64,000 nucleotides of DNA, from NCBI GenBank assembly GCA_019779905.1, contig JABAKE010000002.1, forward strand, positions 310,001 through 374,000, read 5' to 3'. Positions 33,487 through 41,654 of the stretch are shown here, piece after piece. The notes beneath the pieces are model-generated. The model saw only the letters and a program-made list of their open reading frames with translations, ran no database searches and was not told the origin of the DNA. The position numbers and the translations under genes are program-made. Source of the DNA: Modestobacter lapidis (GTDB lineage: Bacteria > Actinomycetota > Actinomycetes > Mycobacteriales > Geodermatophilaceae). The first letter of the stretch is position 1. The number at the start of each line of letters is the position of its first letter.

Positions 33487-36400
33487 TCAGCCATGCAGGA
33501 AGTTCTGTGTGTGCTGATTGTCCTGCACAGCGCGGATCATGGCGTTCACGTCGGGCGGGGCCACCACGGTCACCGGGTAGGAGCGGGCGTCGGTCACCGA
33601 AGCGACCGCGCCCGAGTTGGACCGCTGCCACACGTCGAACGAATCCGCCGCACGACCGTTAGGCACAACCGTCTCTGGTGAGCCGGTGCCGTTGAACGTG
33701 TAGCCGGGCAGCAGCGGCCCGCCCATGTCCCGCACGTGCGGGTTGAGCAGACCGCCCCTCGCGAGGAAGTCGATGTGCGGGTGATCCATGTGGTTCTGCG
33801 TGGGCGACCCGCGGTCCGGCATCCGCTTGAAGGCGCCGCCGCCGCGGCCAGCGATGGACTGCTGCCAGATGACGTTGTCCACCCCGAATTGGCGGCGGCC
33901 GGGGCCGTTGAAAAAGTTCGCGATGTCCCAGCCGATGCGCAGGTTCGACGTCATCACGTCGATTGCCTTGCCCATTGAGTGCTTCGACGGCGTGTTCGTC
34001 CCGTACACGTTCCGCTTGGCGAAGCCGCCGATGTTCCGGATGCCCCACGTGTCCATCACGTACCGCCGGGCGGACGCCGCACGCGGGCCCAAGCCCGACG
34101 ACGAAGACGGCGACGCCTCCGGCTCTAGGTTCGCGGCCAGCCAGGCGCGCAGCTCATCGAACGCCTTCTCCATGACCGCATCAGCACCGGACGAGATCGG
34201 CGGCTGGAAGGGCGCGGTCGACGGCGGGCGCGGAACGTCGTTGATCCCACCGAACGCGTAGCCCTGCACGTCCACACCGAGCCGGCGGCCAGTCTCACGC
34301 CAGATGTCCAGCGACCGGGGACGCTTCGCCGGGGAGAGCGGTATGTACGCCTCCCCGCCCGTCTCATCCTCCGCCCACACCCGCCAGTCGCCGGCGGCGG
34401 CGATCTGCGCGACGTGATCCTCAATCCCGCCGTCGGCGTGCGGGATCGGCTGGCCGCGCACCCCACGCGGGGCAGCCGGGATGATCGCGTTCTTGCCGAG
34501 CGCCGCCAGCACAGGGTTGACCCCGTTGGCGAGGGTGATGCCGTACTGCGCCGCAATGTCGGCGATCGTGCTGGTCCCGGAGGCCAGCGCCTCCGCCGCA
34601 GCATCCGCCGCGCCCTGACCCGCCTTCCGCGAGATCCCCGCGAGCACCGGGGCCGCCATCGTCAGCTGCGCGCCCCACGCATCGGTTGCCTCCTTGGACC
34701 GCATCGCGGTGATGTCGTCGAACCGGTCCAGCTCCGCATCCGACCGGTTGACCAGGTCGGCCACCAGAGGAGCGCCCTCCGGCCCCATGCGGGCCAACTC
34801 GTCCAGCGTGCCCTGAGACACCCGGCCCGCCAACGTGAGCATGTTCGTCTGCCAGTTCGCCTGCGCATTGACCTGTTCCTCGAGGCGACGCATGTACTCG
34901 TCGAACGAGAAACCGGTGTCGGTGACGAAGTCCTGCCACGATTCCGCGCTCGCCCCAGCGGCCTCCGCGGCCTTGCGCGCCGCCGATTCCTCCGCGGCCT
35001 TCTTCTCGTCCAGCAGGCTCGTGTACACACCCAGGGGGTTGATGAAGTCGGCGAGGGTGGACCCGAGTTCCTCCGTCTTCTTGCGGAGATCCTCGGTGGC
35101 GTCCTCACTCAAGCCGAGAGAGGCGGCGTAGGCCCCCAGGCTTCCGTACGTCGACTCAACCGAAGCAGGAATGCCAGCGACCGCAATCGAAGCGGCACCA
35201 GTCGCCCCAGCCAGCCCAGTAGCGGACTCCGCGGCAAGGCGCTGCTCGTTCTCCACGCCCTTCAACGCATCCTGATAGCCGGGGAGCAGTTCCCGCAGAT
35301 CGGCGACACTGCCGCCGTTCCGCTCCACCTCCGCAGCCATCACCTCGAACTGCTTGGCCGCCATGTCGGCGTTGCCACCCTGAACCATCAGCGCAAGCGC
35401 CTGGTCGAGCCCCTCGATCTCTTCAAGGCTGCGGCGCCGCGACGCCGCGCCACCACCGGTACCCGCGGCCCCGAAAGTGACGGCGTTGAACAGCGAGCCG
35501 CCGAAGTCGTTCAGCCGCTCCATGTTGCTGGGATCGGTGAGTCGCATGACCGCGCCGGAGAACCCGTCGATCTCCGTAGCGAGCCCGCCGCCGAGGGCAC
35601 GGAACCGCTCGTCCAAAGCGGCCGTGTCCATCGACTTGCCCATGTCCAGCAGGGCGGCCGTCATCTCCTCCATCGTCGCCGGAGTCGGAGCCATCGCGCT
35701 GTCGAGGGCGCTGACCGCCGTACCCAGCACAGCCATGCCGGCGGCGATCCCCATCGCCTTGCCGATTTTCCCGAGGCCGCCGGCAACGCCCGGCATGGTC
35801 GTGTTCAGCGTCTGGAACGCCTTGTACGTCTCGATGACCCGCGGGAACACCAAGAGGAAAGCGCCAGCCGCGAGAGAGGCCACGCCAGCGACTCCGGCCA
35901 GCCCTCCAAGGGTCTTCTGCACCGGGTCAGGCAGATCCGCGAACCAGCCCGCCACGTCGGCGAGCCCGCCAGCGAGGTCCGCCAGCACGGGCAGGAACGT
36001 CTCACCGATCTCGATCGCGGCGTCGTTGATCCCGTTGCGAGCGATCGCCAACTGCGAGGCGGTCGTGTCGTACCGCTTCGCGGCTTCCTCAACGAGTGCC
36101 GTGTTCTCCTGCCACGACTGATTACCCAGGTCGAGAGATTTCGTGAGAAGGTCACCCGCGCCAGCCATCTGCAACAGCACCGCGGTGTCCTGGGTGCCCT
36201 TGTAGCCCAAATCATGCAGGGTGGCGACCACGTTGCCGCCGGACTCCTGCACACCATTGAGTCCCTGCACAACGGCGTCGATGGCCCGAACCGGGTCGCT
36301 CTCGAAGGCGCGGGCGAAGTCGGCCGACGACATACCCGCGACCTCGGCGAAGCCTTCCAGCTCAGAGCCGCCGGTCTGGACCGCCGCGTAGATGTCCTGC

Positions 36401-37149
36401 ATGACGCGGGTCATCACGCCGCCGCCACGCTCAGCATTGATCCCGACGCTGACCATCGCGTTGCTGAGCGCGAGCACGTCGGACTCGGACGCGCCAATCA
36501 GCTTCGCCGAACCCGTGATGTAGGACGCCATGTTGACAATTTCAGATTCCGTGGACGCCCCGGCGTTGCCGAGAGCGACCAGGGAAGCGCCCAACCGGCC
36601 CACATCTTCCGGGGCCGTCTGCATCACGTTCATCATCTGCGCGAGGCTCGTGGCAGCCTCGTCAGCACTCATGTCGGTCGTCTGCGAAAGGTCGACCATC
36701 GTCTTGGTGAAGGCGGCGATGTCCTGCCGCTTGACCCCGAGCTGACCGGCCGCCTCCGCAACGGCGGCGATCTCCTTATGCGTGGACGGCAGCGTCCGCG
36801 CCAGGCCGCGCAGCTCGCCCTCGAGCGCGGCCATTTCCGTGGCCGAACCGTCGACGGTCTTCGTTACTCCGGCCCAGGCGGATTCCCAGTCGATCGCGGC
36901 CTTCACCGTCGCGCCTAGCGCGGCAACCGTGACCGCACCGAACCCGGCCAGCGCCATGCCGGCGTCGTCCCACGCGGCACGGTTGTCCTGCGCCGACCGG
37001 GCCAGCCGCCCCAGCGCCGTAGACGCCTGCTGCTGCGACTTCTCCGTCGTCTTGCCGACGTCCTCAGTCGACTTCTTGGCCCGATCCATCTGGGCCTTGA
37101 AGTCGTCCACATTGGCCCGGAGGCGGACAAGCACGGTGCGTTCAGCCAC
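33487..37149 (-). CDS. phage tape measure protein with C-terminal peptidase-like domain
   Basis: 1220 residues. N-terminal coiled coil (1-60), then the TP901-type tape-measure core (about 80-430) with KEIAAVAEAAGQLGVKRQDI, a hydrophobic segment near 445 (VAGVASLAAGAFLLVFPRV), long helical stretches, and near 1010-1125 a domain with KHSMGKAIDVM and DHPHIDF. The His/Asp and HxH pattern is that of M15/ARB_07466-like peptidoglycan peptidases, suggesting wall digestion during DNA entry. Tape measures set tail length, yet no other tail gene is present in the element. Confidence 0.9.
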   Translation of the reverse strand: MAERTVLVRLRANVDDFKAQMDRAKKSTEDVGKTTEKSQQQASTALGRLARSAQDNRAAWDDAGMALAGFGAVTVAALGATVKAAIDWESAWAGVTKTVDGSATEMAALEGELRGLARTLPSTHKEIAAVAEAAGQLGVKRQDIAAFTKTMVDLSQTTDMSADEAATSLAQMMNVMQTAPEDVGRLGASLVALGNAGASTESEIVNMASYITGSAKLIGASESDVLALSNAMVSVGINAERGGGVMTRVMQDIYAAVQTGGSELEGFAEVAGMSSADFARAFESDPVRAIDAVVQGLNGVQESGGNVVATLHDLGYKGTQDTAVLLQMAGAGDLLTKSLDLGNQSWQENTALVEEAAKRYDTTASQLAIARNGINDAAIEIGETFLPVLADLAGGLADVAGWFADLPDPVQKTLGGLAGVAGVASLAAGAFLLVFPRVIETYKAFQTLNTTMPGVAGGLGKIGKAMGIAAGMAVLGTAVSALDSAMAPTPATMEEMTAALLDMGKSMDTAALDERFRALGGGLATEIDGFSGAVMRLTDPSNMERLNDFGGSLFNAVTFGAAGTGGGAASRRRSLEEIEGLDQALALMVQGGNADMAAKQFEVMAAEVERNGGSVADLRELLPGYQDALKGVENEQRLAAESATGLAGATGAASIAVAGIPASVESTYGSLGAYAASLGLSEDATEDLRKKTEELGSTLADFINPLGVYTSLLDEKKAAEESAARKAAEAAGASAESWQDFVTDTGFSFDEYMRRLEEQVNAQANWQTNMLTLAGRVSQGTLDELARMGPEGAPLVADLVNRSDAELDRFDDITAMRSKEATDAWGAQLTMAAPVLAGISRKAGQGAADAAAEALASGTSTIADIAAQYGITLANGVNPVLAALGKNAIIPAAPRGVRGQPIPHADGGIEDHVAQIAAAGDWRVWAEDETGGEAYIPLSPAKRPRSLDIWRETGRRLGVDVQGYAFGGINDVPRPPSTAPFQPPISSGADAVMEKAFDELRAWLAANLEPEASPSSSSGLGPRAASARRYVMDTWGIRNIGGFAKRNVYGTNTPSKHSMGKAIDVMTSNLRIGWDIANFFNGPGRRQFGVDNVIWQQSIAGRGGGAFKRMPDRGSPTQNHMDHPHIDFLARGGLLNPHVRDMGGPLLPGYTFNGTGSPETVVPNGRAADSFDVWQRSNSGAVASVTDARSYPVTVVAPPDVNAMIRAVQDNQHTQNFLHG

Positions 37150-37174
37150 GCTCGCACCCTGCGGCCATTTCCGG

Positions 37175-37480
37175 TTACAGCGGTGGACCGTTTCCGCTCA
37201 CGGAACCGCCTTCGGCGTCGACCAACGCCCGCGGCAGATGTAGGCGGTGCATCGCGTGACGTTCCCTCGAGAGCAGACCCGGCAGAGGCGACGAGTGACT
37301 GTTCCGCCACGCCGCTCGGGCACGCAGGAACGCCGCGAACTCGTCAGCCGTCCACTCCACCGCCCACGGCATGGGCCGGCCGTCAGGCGAGGTCGGCGGC
37401 GTCTGCGACGGGCGGAACCGCAGCAGCTCCTGCGGCGGCAGCTCGCCGCTGTCCGCCCGCTGCACTTCCCTACGACGCAT
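37175..37480 (-). CDS. hypothetical 101-residue protein between terS-like and tape-measure genes
   Basis: Start overlaps the upstream stop by ATGA. Contains PMPWAVEWTADEFAAFLRAR followed by AAWRNSH and a basic C-terminus. In full phages a tail-assembly chaperone precedes the tape measure; this protein is short and lacks a clear frameshift site, so I do not assign that role. Gap to the tape measure is 25 bases. Confidence 0.5.
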   Translation of the reverse strand: MRRREVQRADSGELPPQELLRFRPSQTPPTSPDGRPMPWAVEWTADEFAAFLRARAAWRNSHSSPLPGLLSRERHAMHRLHLPRALVDAEGGSVSGNGPPL

Positions 37481-37854
37481 CAGACGGCGCCCCGGATGCC
37501 GTAGGTGCCACGCACACCCACACGCCGCTGAGGGCGAGCACTGGCCTGCTGGTCGCCCTCCTCCCCATTCGGCAGCCTCAAGGCCGCCAGCAGCCGGGCA
37601 AGCGTGATGCGCTGCTGCCGAGCCTCAGTCGCCGCCGGGTGAGCCTTCATGCCCTGCGGCGACTCGACCATCACCCCGTCACGGCGCACCTCGGCATCGA
37701 GCTTGGCCAGCAGATCCACGGTGCGAACCGCCTCCACCAGCAGGGCGCGCTCATGCTGCTCCAGGTCGAACACGTCCACCACGGACGACCACAGAGCTAG
37801 AGCCTCGGCTCCCACGCCCTCAGGGGACGACTCAGGGGGCTTACGCACGGTCAC
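37480..37854 (-). CDS. terminase small subunit-like protein
   Basis: 124 residues: LWSSVVDVFDLEQHERALLV, EAVRTVDLLAKLDAEVRRDG, an HPA motif (MKAHPAATEARQQR) and LARLLAALRLP, then a basic tail RRVGVRGTYGIRG. This order is that of the small terminase proteins of actinobacterial siphophages (P27/phage_terminase_4-like), which recognise the packaging site. No large-subunit ATPase gene follows. An orphan small terminase is a hallmark of phage satellites that redirect helper packaging. GTG start; no clear ribosome site. Confidence 0.68.
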   Translation of the reverse strand: MTVRKPPESSPEGVGAEALALWSSVVDVFDLEQHERALLVEAVRTVDLLAKLDAEVRRDGVMVESPQGMKAHPAATEARQQRITLARLLAALRLPNGEEGDQQASARPQRRVGVRGTYGIRGAV

Positions 37855-38107
37855 CGCCGCCCCGGCAGGTCAAGCGATTCAGCTGGCCCGGCCCCCGAGG
37901 CACCTCCCGGCGGTCCCGAGTTGATCATGAGGCAAGGGGTCCCCCGCCACCCCCCATCACGGTGGGTGACGAAGGTGGGGGATGACCCGAGCGCGACGGC
38001 TGACCGGGCGACCTCCGGGAGTCGACCGGTACCCCTCCGCGCTCGAGATCCACAGTCAGTGACTACGCGTGACGCCATCCCCCCGACCGTCTTGCCACCC
38101 GGGACGG
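37855..38107. other. 253-base gap upstream of the small terminase gene
   Basis: No gene supported. It has G- and C-runs around 37937-37985 (CCCCCCATCAC and GTGGGGGATG, partly complementary). In tailed phages the packaging (cos/pac) site often lies beside terS, so this is the first place to look. No site is identified. Confidence 0.3.
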
Positions 38108-38773
38108 TCACGACCGGACCTCCATGGCCTCGCGCTGCTGCTCGTTCCTGACTGCGGCGAGCTGAACACCGGACAGTGCCGCGGCTCCTTCGAGTGGGGT
38201 GTCGGCGACCTTGTCGATCTGCTCGTCGCTCAGGCTGCCGAGTTCGCGGGGCTTGAGGCCGCCCAGGGTCATGGCCATGCGGAAGTCGTCCTGAACGGAG
38301 TTGGCTGCCTGCTGCCACAGCTCGTTCACCTCGTCGTTGAGGTGAGGCCGAACGTCGAGGAAGGCGTTGGCGACGTTGACCCAGCCGGCCTCGGTTGCCC
38401 GTTCGACGATGGCTCGGGCGAGCGGCTCGTCACCCGACCGCTCGGCTCGGGCGAGCAGGGCCAGCGCCTCGCTCTCGGACTTGAGCTGAGCCGCCCGGTC
38501 GCCCGCGTCCCGCCGGCTGATGGCGAGGGAGGCGGGATCTCCGGCGACACCGACCAGGCCGAAGACCTTGCTCTCGGTGATGCGACGCTGCCGGTTGACG
38601 TTGGCCTCGTGGGCATCGGCCGCAGCCTGCGCCTCGTCACGGATCACGCGGTAGATCCGTGCGAGCTGCTGGCGCCGCCACTCATCGGTGCGTCCTGCTT
38701 CGGTGCGGATAACGTCGATCTGCCGGGCGCACTTGGTGCGGATGCCCTCGATCTGCTGTTCCAGGGTGCTCAT
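38108..38773 (-). CDS. coiled-coil phage-type protein, possible scaffold or capsid-associated
   Basis: 221 residues from an ATG with GGAGGAG upstream. Almost wholly helical and charged: EQQIEGIRTKCARQIDVIRT, heptad-like sections to about 90, then LLARAERSGDEPLARAIVER and an acidic C-terminus. Size and composition resemble scaffolding or head-associated proteins of phages. In a satellite, such a protein could alter helper capsid size, but there is no sequence proof. Transcribed with the terS-like gene. Confidence 0.5.
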   Translation of the reverse strand: MSTLEQQIEGIRTKCARQIDVIRTEAGRTDEWRRQQLARIYRVIRDEAQAAADAHEANVNRQRRITESKVFGLVGVAGDPASLAISRRDAGDRAAQLKSESEALALLARAERSGDEPLARAIVERATEAGWVNVANAFLDVRPHLNDEVNELWQQAANSVQDDFRMAMTLGGLKPRELGSLSDEQIDKVADTPLEGAAALSGVQLAAVRNEQQREAMEVRS

Positions 38774-38787
38774 GTTGTGGCTCCTCC

Positions 38788-39228
38788 TCACGCGGCCCGC
38801 TGGTCGCGGGCGGCTCGGTAGTGCTCGAAGTTCTCCCGGCTGATCCGCCATCGGCCGTTCTCCTGCTCGGCCGGTAGTCGCCCGCTCTGGCAGGCCATCC
38901 GGATTGCCCGGTCGGTCTGATCGAGCAGGTCGGCCACCTGCGTGGTGGTCAGCCACTGCGACTTTGGCGCTGGTTCCGGGACGTTCCGCGGGACTGTTCC
39001 GTGGACGGAAGCCCGCCAGTTGAGGCCGGCGACCGACAGGCCGATGAGGACGACGTCCACTTCGGCATCTACGCCGCGGACCTCTGACCGGAGGCGGTCC
39101 AGCGGCAGGTTCTGGTGCAGCCAGGCGGCGACCCGGGCGGGGACGATGACGACGCCTGCGCCGTCGAGTCCGTGGACGTAGTGCTTCGGGTCCCGGGCGA
39201 GCGCCTGAGGCTTCCGCGGGTCGCTCAC
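38788..39228 (-). CDS. excisionase/AlpA-like HTH protein
   Basis: 146 residues from the GTG at 39228 (coupled to the upstream stop). The C-terminal 55 residues form a MerR-type HTH_17 domain: WLTTTQVADLLDQTDRAIRM then SGRLPAEQENGRWRISREN, as in excisionases and AlpA activators. The N-terminal half has a beta-rich segment (YVHGLDGAGVVIVPARVAAW) of unknown type. Could direct excision or, as AlpA does in satellites, activate the element's own genes. Confidence 0.7.
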   Translation of the reverse strand: MSDPRKPQALARDPKHYVHGLDGAGVVIVPARVAAWLHQNLPLDRLRSEVRGVDAEVDVVLIGLSVAGLNWRASVHGTVPRNVPEPAPKSQWLTTTQVADLLDQTDRAIRMACQSGRLPAEQENGRWRISRENFEHYRAARDQRAA

Positions 39229-39470
39229 TCGGCACCCCCGAACTCGTCGTCGACGGTCGGTCGCTCCGGGAAGCCCGGTGCACCCCAGGGGACGAAGAAG
39301 ACCGTCGGCTCCCAAACCTCCGAGGCGACGCCGACCGGCTCACCGTCGGGACCCTCGACCAACTCGGGATTCCCGATGACGGTCACCGGCTTGCCGTCCA
39401 TCGCCACGAGTGCGGCGATCTCCTCCCCCGTCCATTGGTGCTGCGTCACGGGCGCCTGGTCGCGGGTCAC
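39225..39470 (-). CDS. hypothetical 81-residue acidic protein
   Basis: GTG at 39470, coupled by GTGA on both sides. Begins VTRDQAPVTQHQWTGEEIAA and contains VTVIGNPELVEGPDGEPVG; Pro/Glu-rich. No family recognised. Its tight overlaps make it a genuine operon member. Confidence 0.5.
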   Translation of the reverse strand: MTRDQAPVTQHQWTGEEIAALVAMDGKPVTVIGNPELVEGPDGEPVGVASEVWEPTVFFVPWGAPGFPERPTVDDEFGGAE

Positions 39471-39712
39471 GCGCCCGGCTCCGGGTTGGCGACCGTGACC
39501 AGGCGCAGCGCCACCAGATGCGCGCACTGGTCGGTGCGGGCCGGGCAGTTGCACGTCCAGCCGAACGCCGACGACCACGCAGCCCGGTACAGCTCACCGG
39601 AGTCGCCGCGGACGATGGCGATCACGCCGAGCTCGCGGGTCGCGGTACGGATCGTGAGCCGACCTTCGGCGAGGTACCTACGGCCCTTGTTGTGCGCGGA
39701 CTCTCGAGTCAC
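39467..39712 (-). CDS. small SWIM-type zinc-finger protein
   Basis: 81 residues. Beta-strand rich (LTIRTATRELGVIAIVRGDS) and ending with TCNCPARTDQCAHLVAL, the CxC...CxH signature of SWIM zinc fingers, which bind DNA or proteins. GTG start overlaps the rep-like gene stop, so it is translated with it. Role in replication or recombination is possible. Confidence 0.65.
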   Translation of the reverse strand: MTRESAHNKGRRYLAEGRLTIRTATRELGVIAIVRGDSGELYRAAWSSAFGWTCNCPARTDQCAHLVALRLVTVANPEPGA

Positions 39713-40275
39713 GCGACTTCACCCGCCTCAGCAACAGGAGTGGGCAGCCACTCGGCTCCGTTGCTGCCGCTCTTCGCCGACCCCTTGGGTGGCGAGACGC
39801 AGGCGCCGTCGTGGGCACCTCGTGTGCCGCGGTGTTCGTCTACTGCCAGGTACTCACTGACGTGAGTGCTCTGTTCTTTATTGAAGTGCGCCACTAGGTG
39901 GCGCACAGAACTTGAGTTCTGGACACGAGTAGATGGCGCACAGAACTCCTCGTCTGCGCGCCAGGAGTGGCGCACAGAACTGCCCGGACCGTCGGTCGGG
40001 ATGGTGGCGAGGTAGACCGCCATCCGACGCTTGCCGGCCGGTGTCTCACGCGTCAGCCACCCCGCTTCGACGGCTCGCTGGAGGTGTCTGTCGACGGTCC
40101 GCGGCGGTAGGCCGGTGGCCTCCACCATCTGGTCCCGCCAGGCCTTTAGTTCGCCCGTGGGCGTCATCAGTTCGACCAGGCACAGGAGGGTGCCCCGGAC
40201 GACGCGCTCGCTCTTGGGGAAGGCGTCAGAGGTGACGGCTTGCCGCCACTTGAGCCGAGGGGTCAGCCGGGTCAC
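39709..40275 (-). CDS. replication initiator-like winged-helix protein with internal iterons
   Basis: 188 residues. Residues 15-90 form a winged helix: FPKSERVVRGTLLCLVELMT, WRDQMVEATGLPPRTVDRHL and WLTRETPAGKRRMAVYL. The C-terminal half is polar and contains short repeats SSVRH because three 14-bp DNA repeats lie inside the coding region (39899-39981). This arrangement, an initiator whose gene holds its own origin, is that of lambda O and many plasmid or satellite Rep genes. Initiator function is inferred from this layout, not from a recognised Rep family. Confidence 0.6.
   Translation of the reverse strand: MTRLTPRLKWRQAVTSDAFPKSERVVRGTLLCLVELMTPTGELKAWRDQMVEATGLPPRTVDRHLQRAVEAGWLTRETPAGKRRMAVYLATIPTDGPGSSVRHSWRADEEFCAPSTRVQNSSSVRHLVAHFNKEQSTHVSEYLAVDEHRGTRGAHDGACVSPPKGSAKSGSNGAEWLPTPVAEAGEVA
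39852..39981. repeat. iteron cluster, candidate replication origin
   Basis: Three direct copies of TGGCGCACAGAACT at 39899-39912, 39934-39947 and 39968-39981, spaced 35 and 34 bases (about three helical turns). Copy one is part of a dyad with TGCGCCA at 39887-39893. Beside it is an AT-rich tract (CTGTTCTTTATTGAA, 39871-39885) and the hairpin ACTCAC-TGAC-GTGAGT (39852-39867). Layout is that of an iteron origin with an unwinding element. Confidence 0.7.
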
Positions 40276-40535
40276 CGGTCCACCGCCACGAGTTCGACCA
40301 TCCGGCGGTCACGGTGCTCGACCAGGGCGAGGATGTCGTCCACCCGGTCGACCGGGCACGTGAGGCACTTCTGCCGGGGGCACCACATCCGCGGGACGCC
40401 GATCTCGTCGAGCACGGAGGCGAGGCCGTTGCCGCGCATCCAGGCCGACCTGCGGCCGACTTCGATGCTGACCATCCGGTCGCCGCCGCTGCGCCGGCGC
40501 CGCTGCTTCGGGAAGGGCAGGTAGCTGTCAGGCAC
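40272..40535 (-). CDS. hypothetical 87-residue Cys-containing basic protein
   Basis: GTG at 40535, overlapping the upstream gene by 8 bases and the rep-like gene by 4. Basic N-terminus (FPKQRRRRSGG) and a CPRQKCLTCP cluster followed by an acidic/basic helix (VDDILALVEHRDRRMVELV). The three Cys may bind metal together with another ligand. Unknown function. Confidence 0.5.
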   Translation of the reverse strand: MPDSYLPFPKQRRRRSGGDRMVSIEVGRRSAWMRGNGLASVLDEIGVPRMWCPRQKCLTCPVDRVDDILALVEHRDRRMVELVAVDR

Positions 40536-40911
40536 TGGGCACCAGCCCCAGGTGCCGCCGCTGCTGGCGCGCTCGTCCGGCCCGATCGGGTTCGCCGCGC
40601 CGGTCACACAACTCGGCGTAGCTGGGCCTGTTCGCGGTTCGATGGACCTCGGCCACAATCTCCGGGGTCCATCGGGCGGGCTCGTCGTCGGCGCCCTGGC
40701 CGGCTTCGAGCTCCGTCCGCAGGCGCCATGCACGCCACTCGGGATCGGTTTCGGCGCGCCAGCATTCGGCGGCCAGGACGGTGGCGGCGACCTTTCTGCG
40801 GTCGTTGTCGGGCAGGGCGACCCACTCGGGGGACCCGTAGTCCGGGATGGGCCCGTCTGCGGCACTGATCAGCGCGGTGGCCCACGGGATGGGGCTTGGG
40901 AGAAGGCTCAC
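40528..40911 (-). CDS. DUF2742-like phage protein
   Basis: 127 residues. Central part PDYGSPEWVALPDNDRRKVA then VLAAECWRAETDPEWRAWRL follows the DUF2742 pattern found in mycobacterial prophages (phiRv type) and related elements. Basic C-terminus. Start overlaps the upstream stop. Function of the family is unknown. Confidence 0.58.
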   Translation of the reverse strand: MSLLPSPIPWATALISAADGPIPDYGSPEWVALPDNDRRKVAATVLAAECWRAETDPEWRAWRLRTELEAGQGADDEPARWTPEIVAEVHRTANRPSYAELCDRRGEPDRAGRARQQRRHLGLVPSA

Positions 40912-41330
40912 CGGGCGTCACCGCCGACCCACTGGCGCATCCATGCCGCGTGCCGTTGTCGGCGGGTGGACTGGATGAAGCCGACGGGGCGGATGATCCC
41001 GGCTTTCGCGGCGGCCATGAAGAACGCGCCGATGTGGTTGGGGTGCGACGGCTCGGGTGCACCGATCTCGCGGCAGGTGTCCGAGCAGAACGGAACGCCG
41101 CTGGCGGCCAGGTGCTCGATCGCGGTCGACCAGCAGGACCGCGTCCACTTGTCCGCACTCTCGAACGTCGCCTGTAGCTTCTCGTCCTGCAGAAGGCGGT
41201 TCAGCTCGTCGAGCGTCAGGCGTGCCGAACTGTCACCGCTCGCCCTACAATCAGCAGCGAGAACCTGCGGCTTGGCGGCGGCGGACTCGGGAAGGGCGGC
41301 CCCTGGCAGGGCCGCCTTTTCGTTTATCAC
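40908..41330 (-). CDS. conserved phage protein of unknown function
   Basis: 140 residues. The C-terminal 90 residues (WSTAIEHLAASGVPFCSDTC, EPSHPNHIGAFFMAAAKAGI, VGFIQSTRRQRHAAWMRQWV) match a small domain common in early regions of actinobacteriophages and integrative elements. It looks like a compact helical, nucleic-acid-related domain. No enzymatic motif seen. Confidence 0.6.
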   Translation of the reverse strand: MINEKAALPGAALPESAAAKPQVLAADCRASGDSSARLTLDELNRLLQDEKLQATFESADKWTRSCWSTAIEHLAASGVPFCSDTCREIGAPEPSHPNHIGAFFMAAAKAGIIRPVGFIQSTRRQRHAAWMRQWVGGDAR

Positions 41331-41554
41331 GCGGCCGCACCCCGATCCGGGGTCGAGCCGTGCAGCAGCAGGGCGAGCTTCTCTCGCTGCTCATTCGTCA
41401 GCGGTGGCGCGGTGGCCAAGACCTTCTGGACGTACTCGGTGATGCGCTCGGCGGCCAGTTCTCGCCTGGCGTCGTCGGCGTTTGCCTTGCCCCAGCGCAC
41501 AGCGGCGCCAGCGCGGGCGGTGCTGTTGCGGAGAGTCGGACTACTTGCGGGCAT
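41327..41554 (-). CDS. phiRv-type hypothetical protein
   Basis: 75 residues: a basic N-terminus (RNSTARAGAAVRWGKANADD) and the C-terminal helix pair TEYVQKVLATAPPLTNEQRE then LALLLHG, often seen in small proteins of mycobacterial prophage-like elements. First gene after a 100-base gap holding an imperfect dyad (GTCACGAT / GATTGTGAC, 41629-41651) that could be the early operator. Confidence 0.55.
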   Translation of the reverse strand: MPASSPTLRNSTARAGAAVRWGKANADDARRELAAERITEYVQKVLATAPPLTNEQREKLALLLHGSTPDRGAAA

Positions 41555-41654
41555 GCGGGAACCCCTCGGGTTCCGGTTGCCCTACTTCATCCGGTTCGGC
41601 ATTCCATGCCGGGCGTCACGTGCTGCTGTCACGATAGCAAGAGATTGTGACGAG

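Noticed and set aside
34414-36918. 834-codon frame antisense to the tape measure gene
   Set aside because: Shadow frame; the tape measure on the other strand has clear TP901 features.
37175-37480. Tail-assembly chaperone pair with frameshift
   Set aside because: Position is right, but the protein is short and no slippery heptamer or overlapping second frame is seen.
39899-39981. CRISPR array
   Set aside because: Three 14-bp repeats with 20-base spacers lie inside a coding frame, lack typical repeat length and have no cas genes; iterons fit better.
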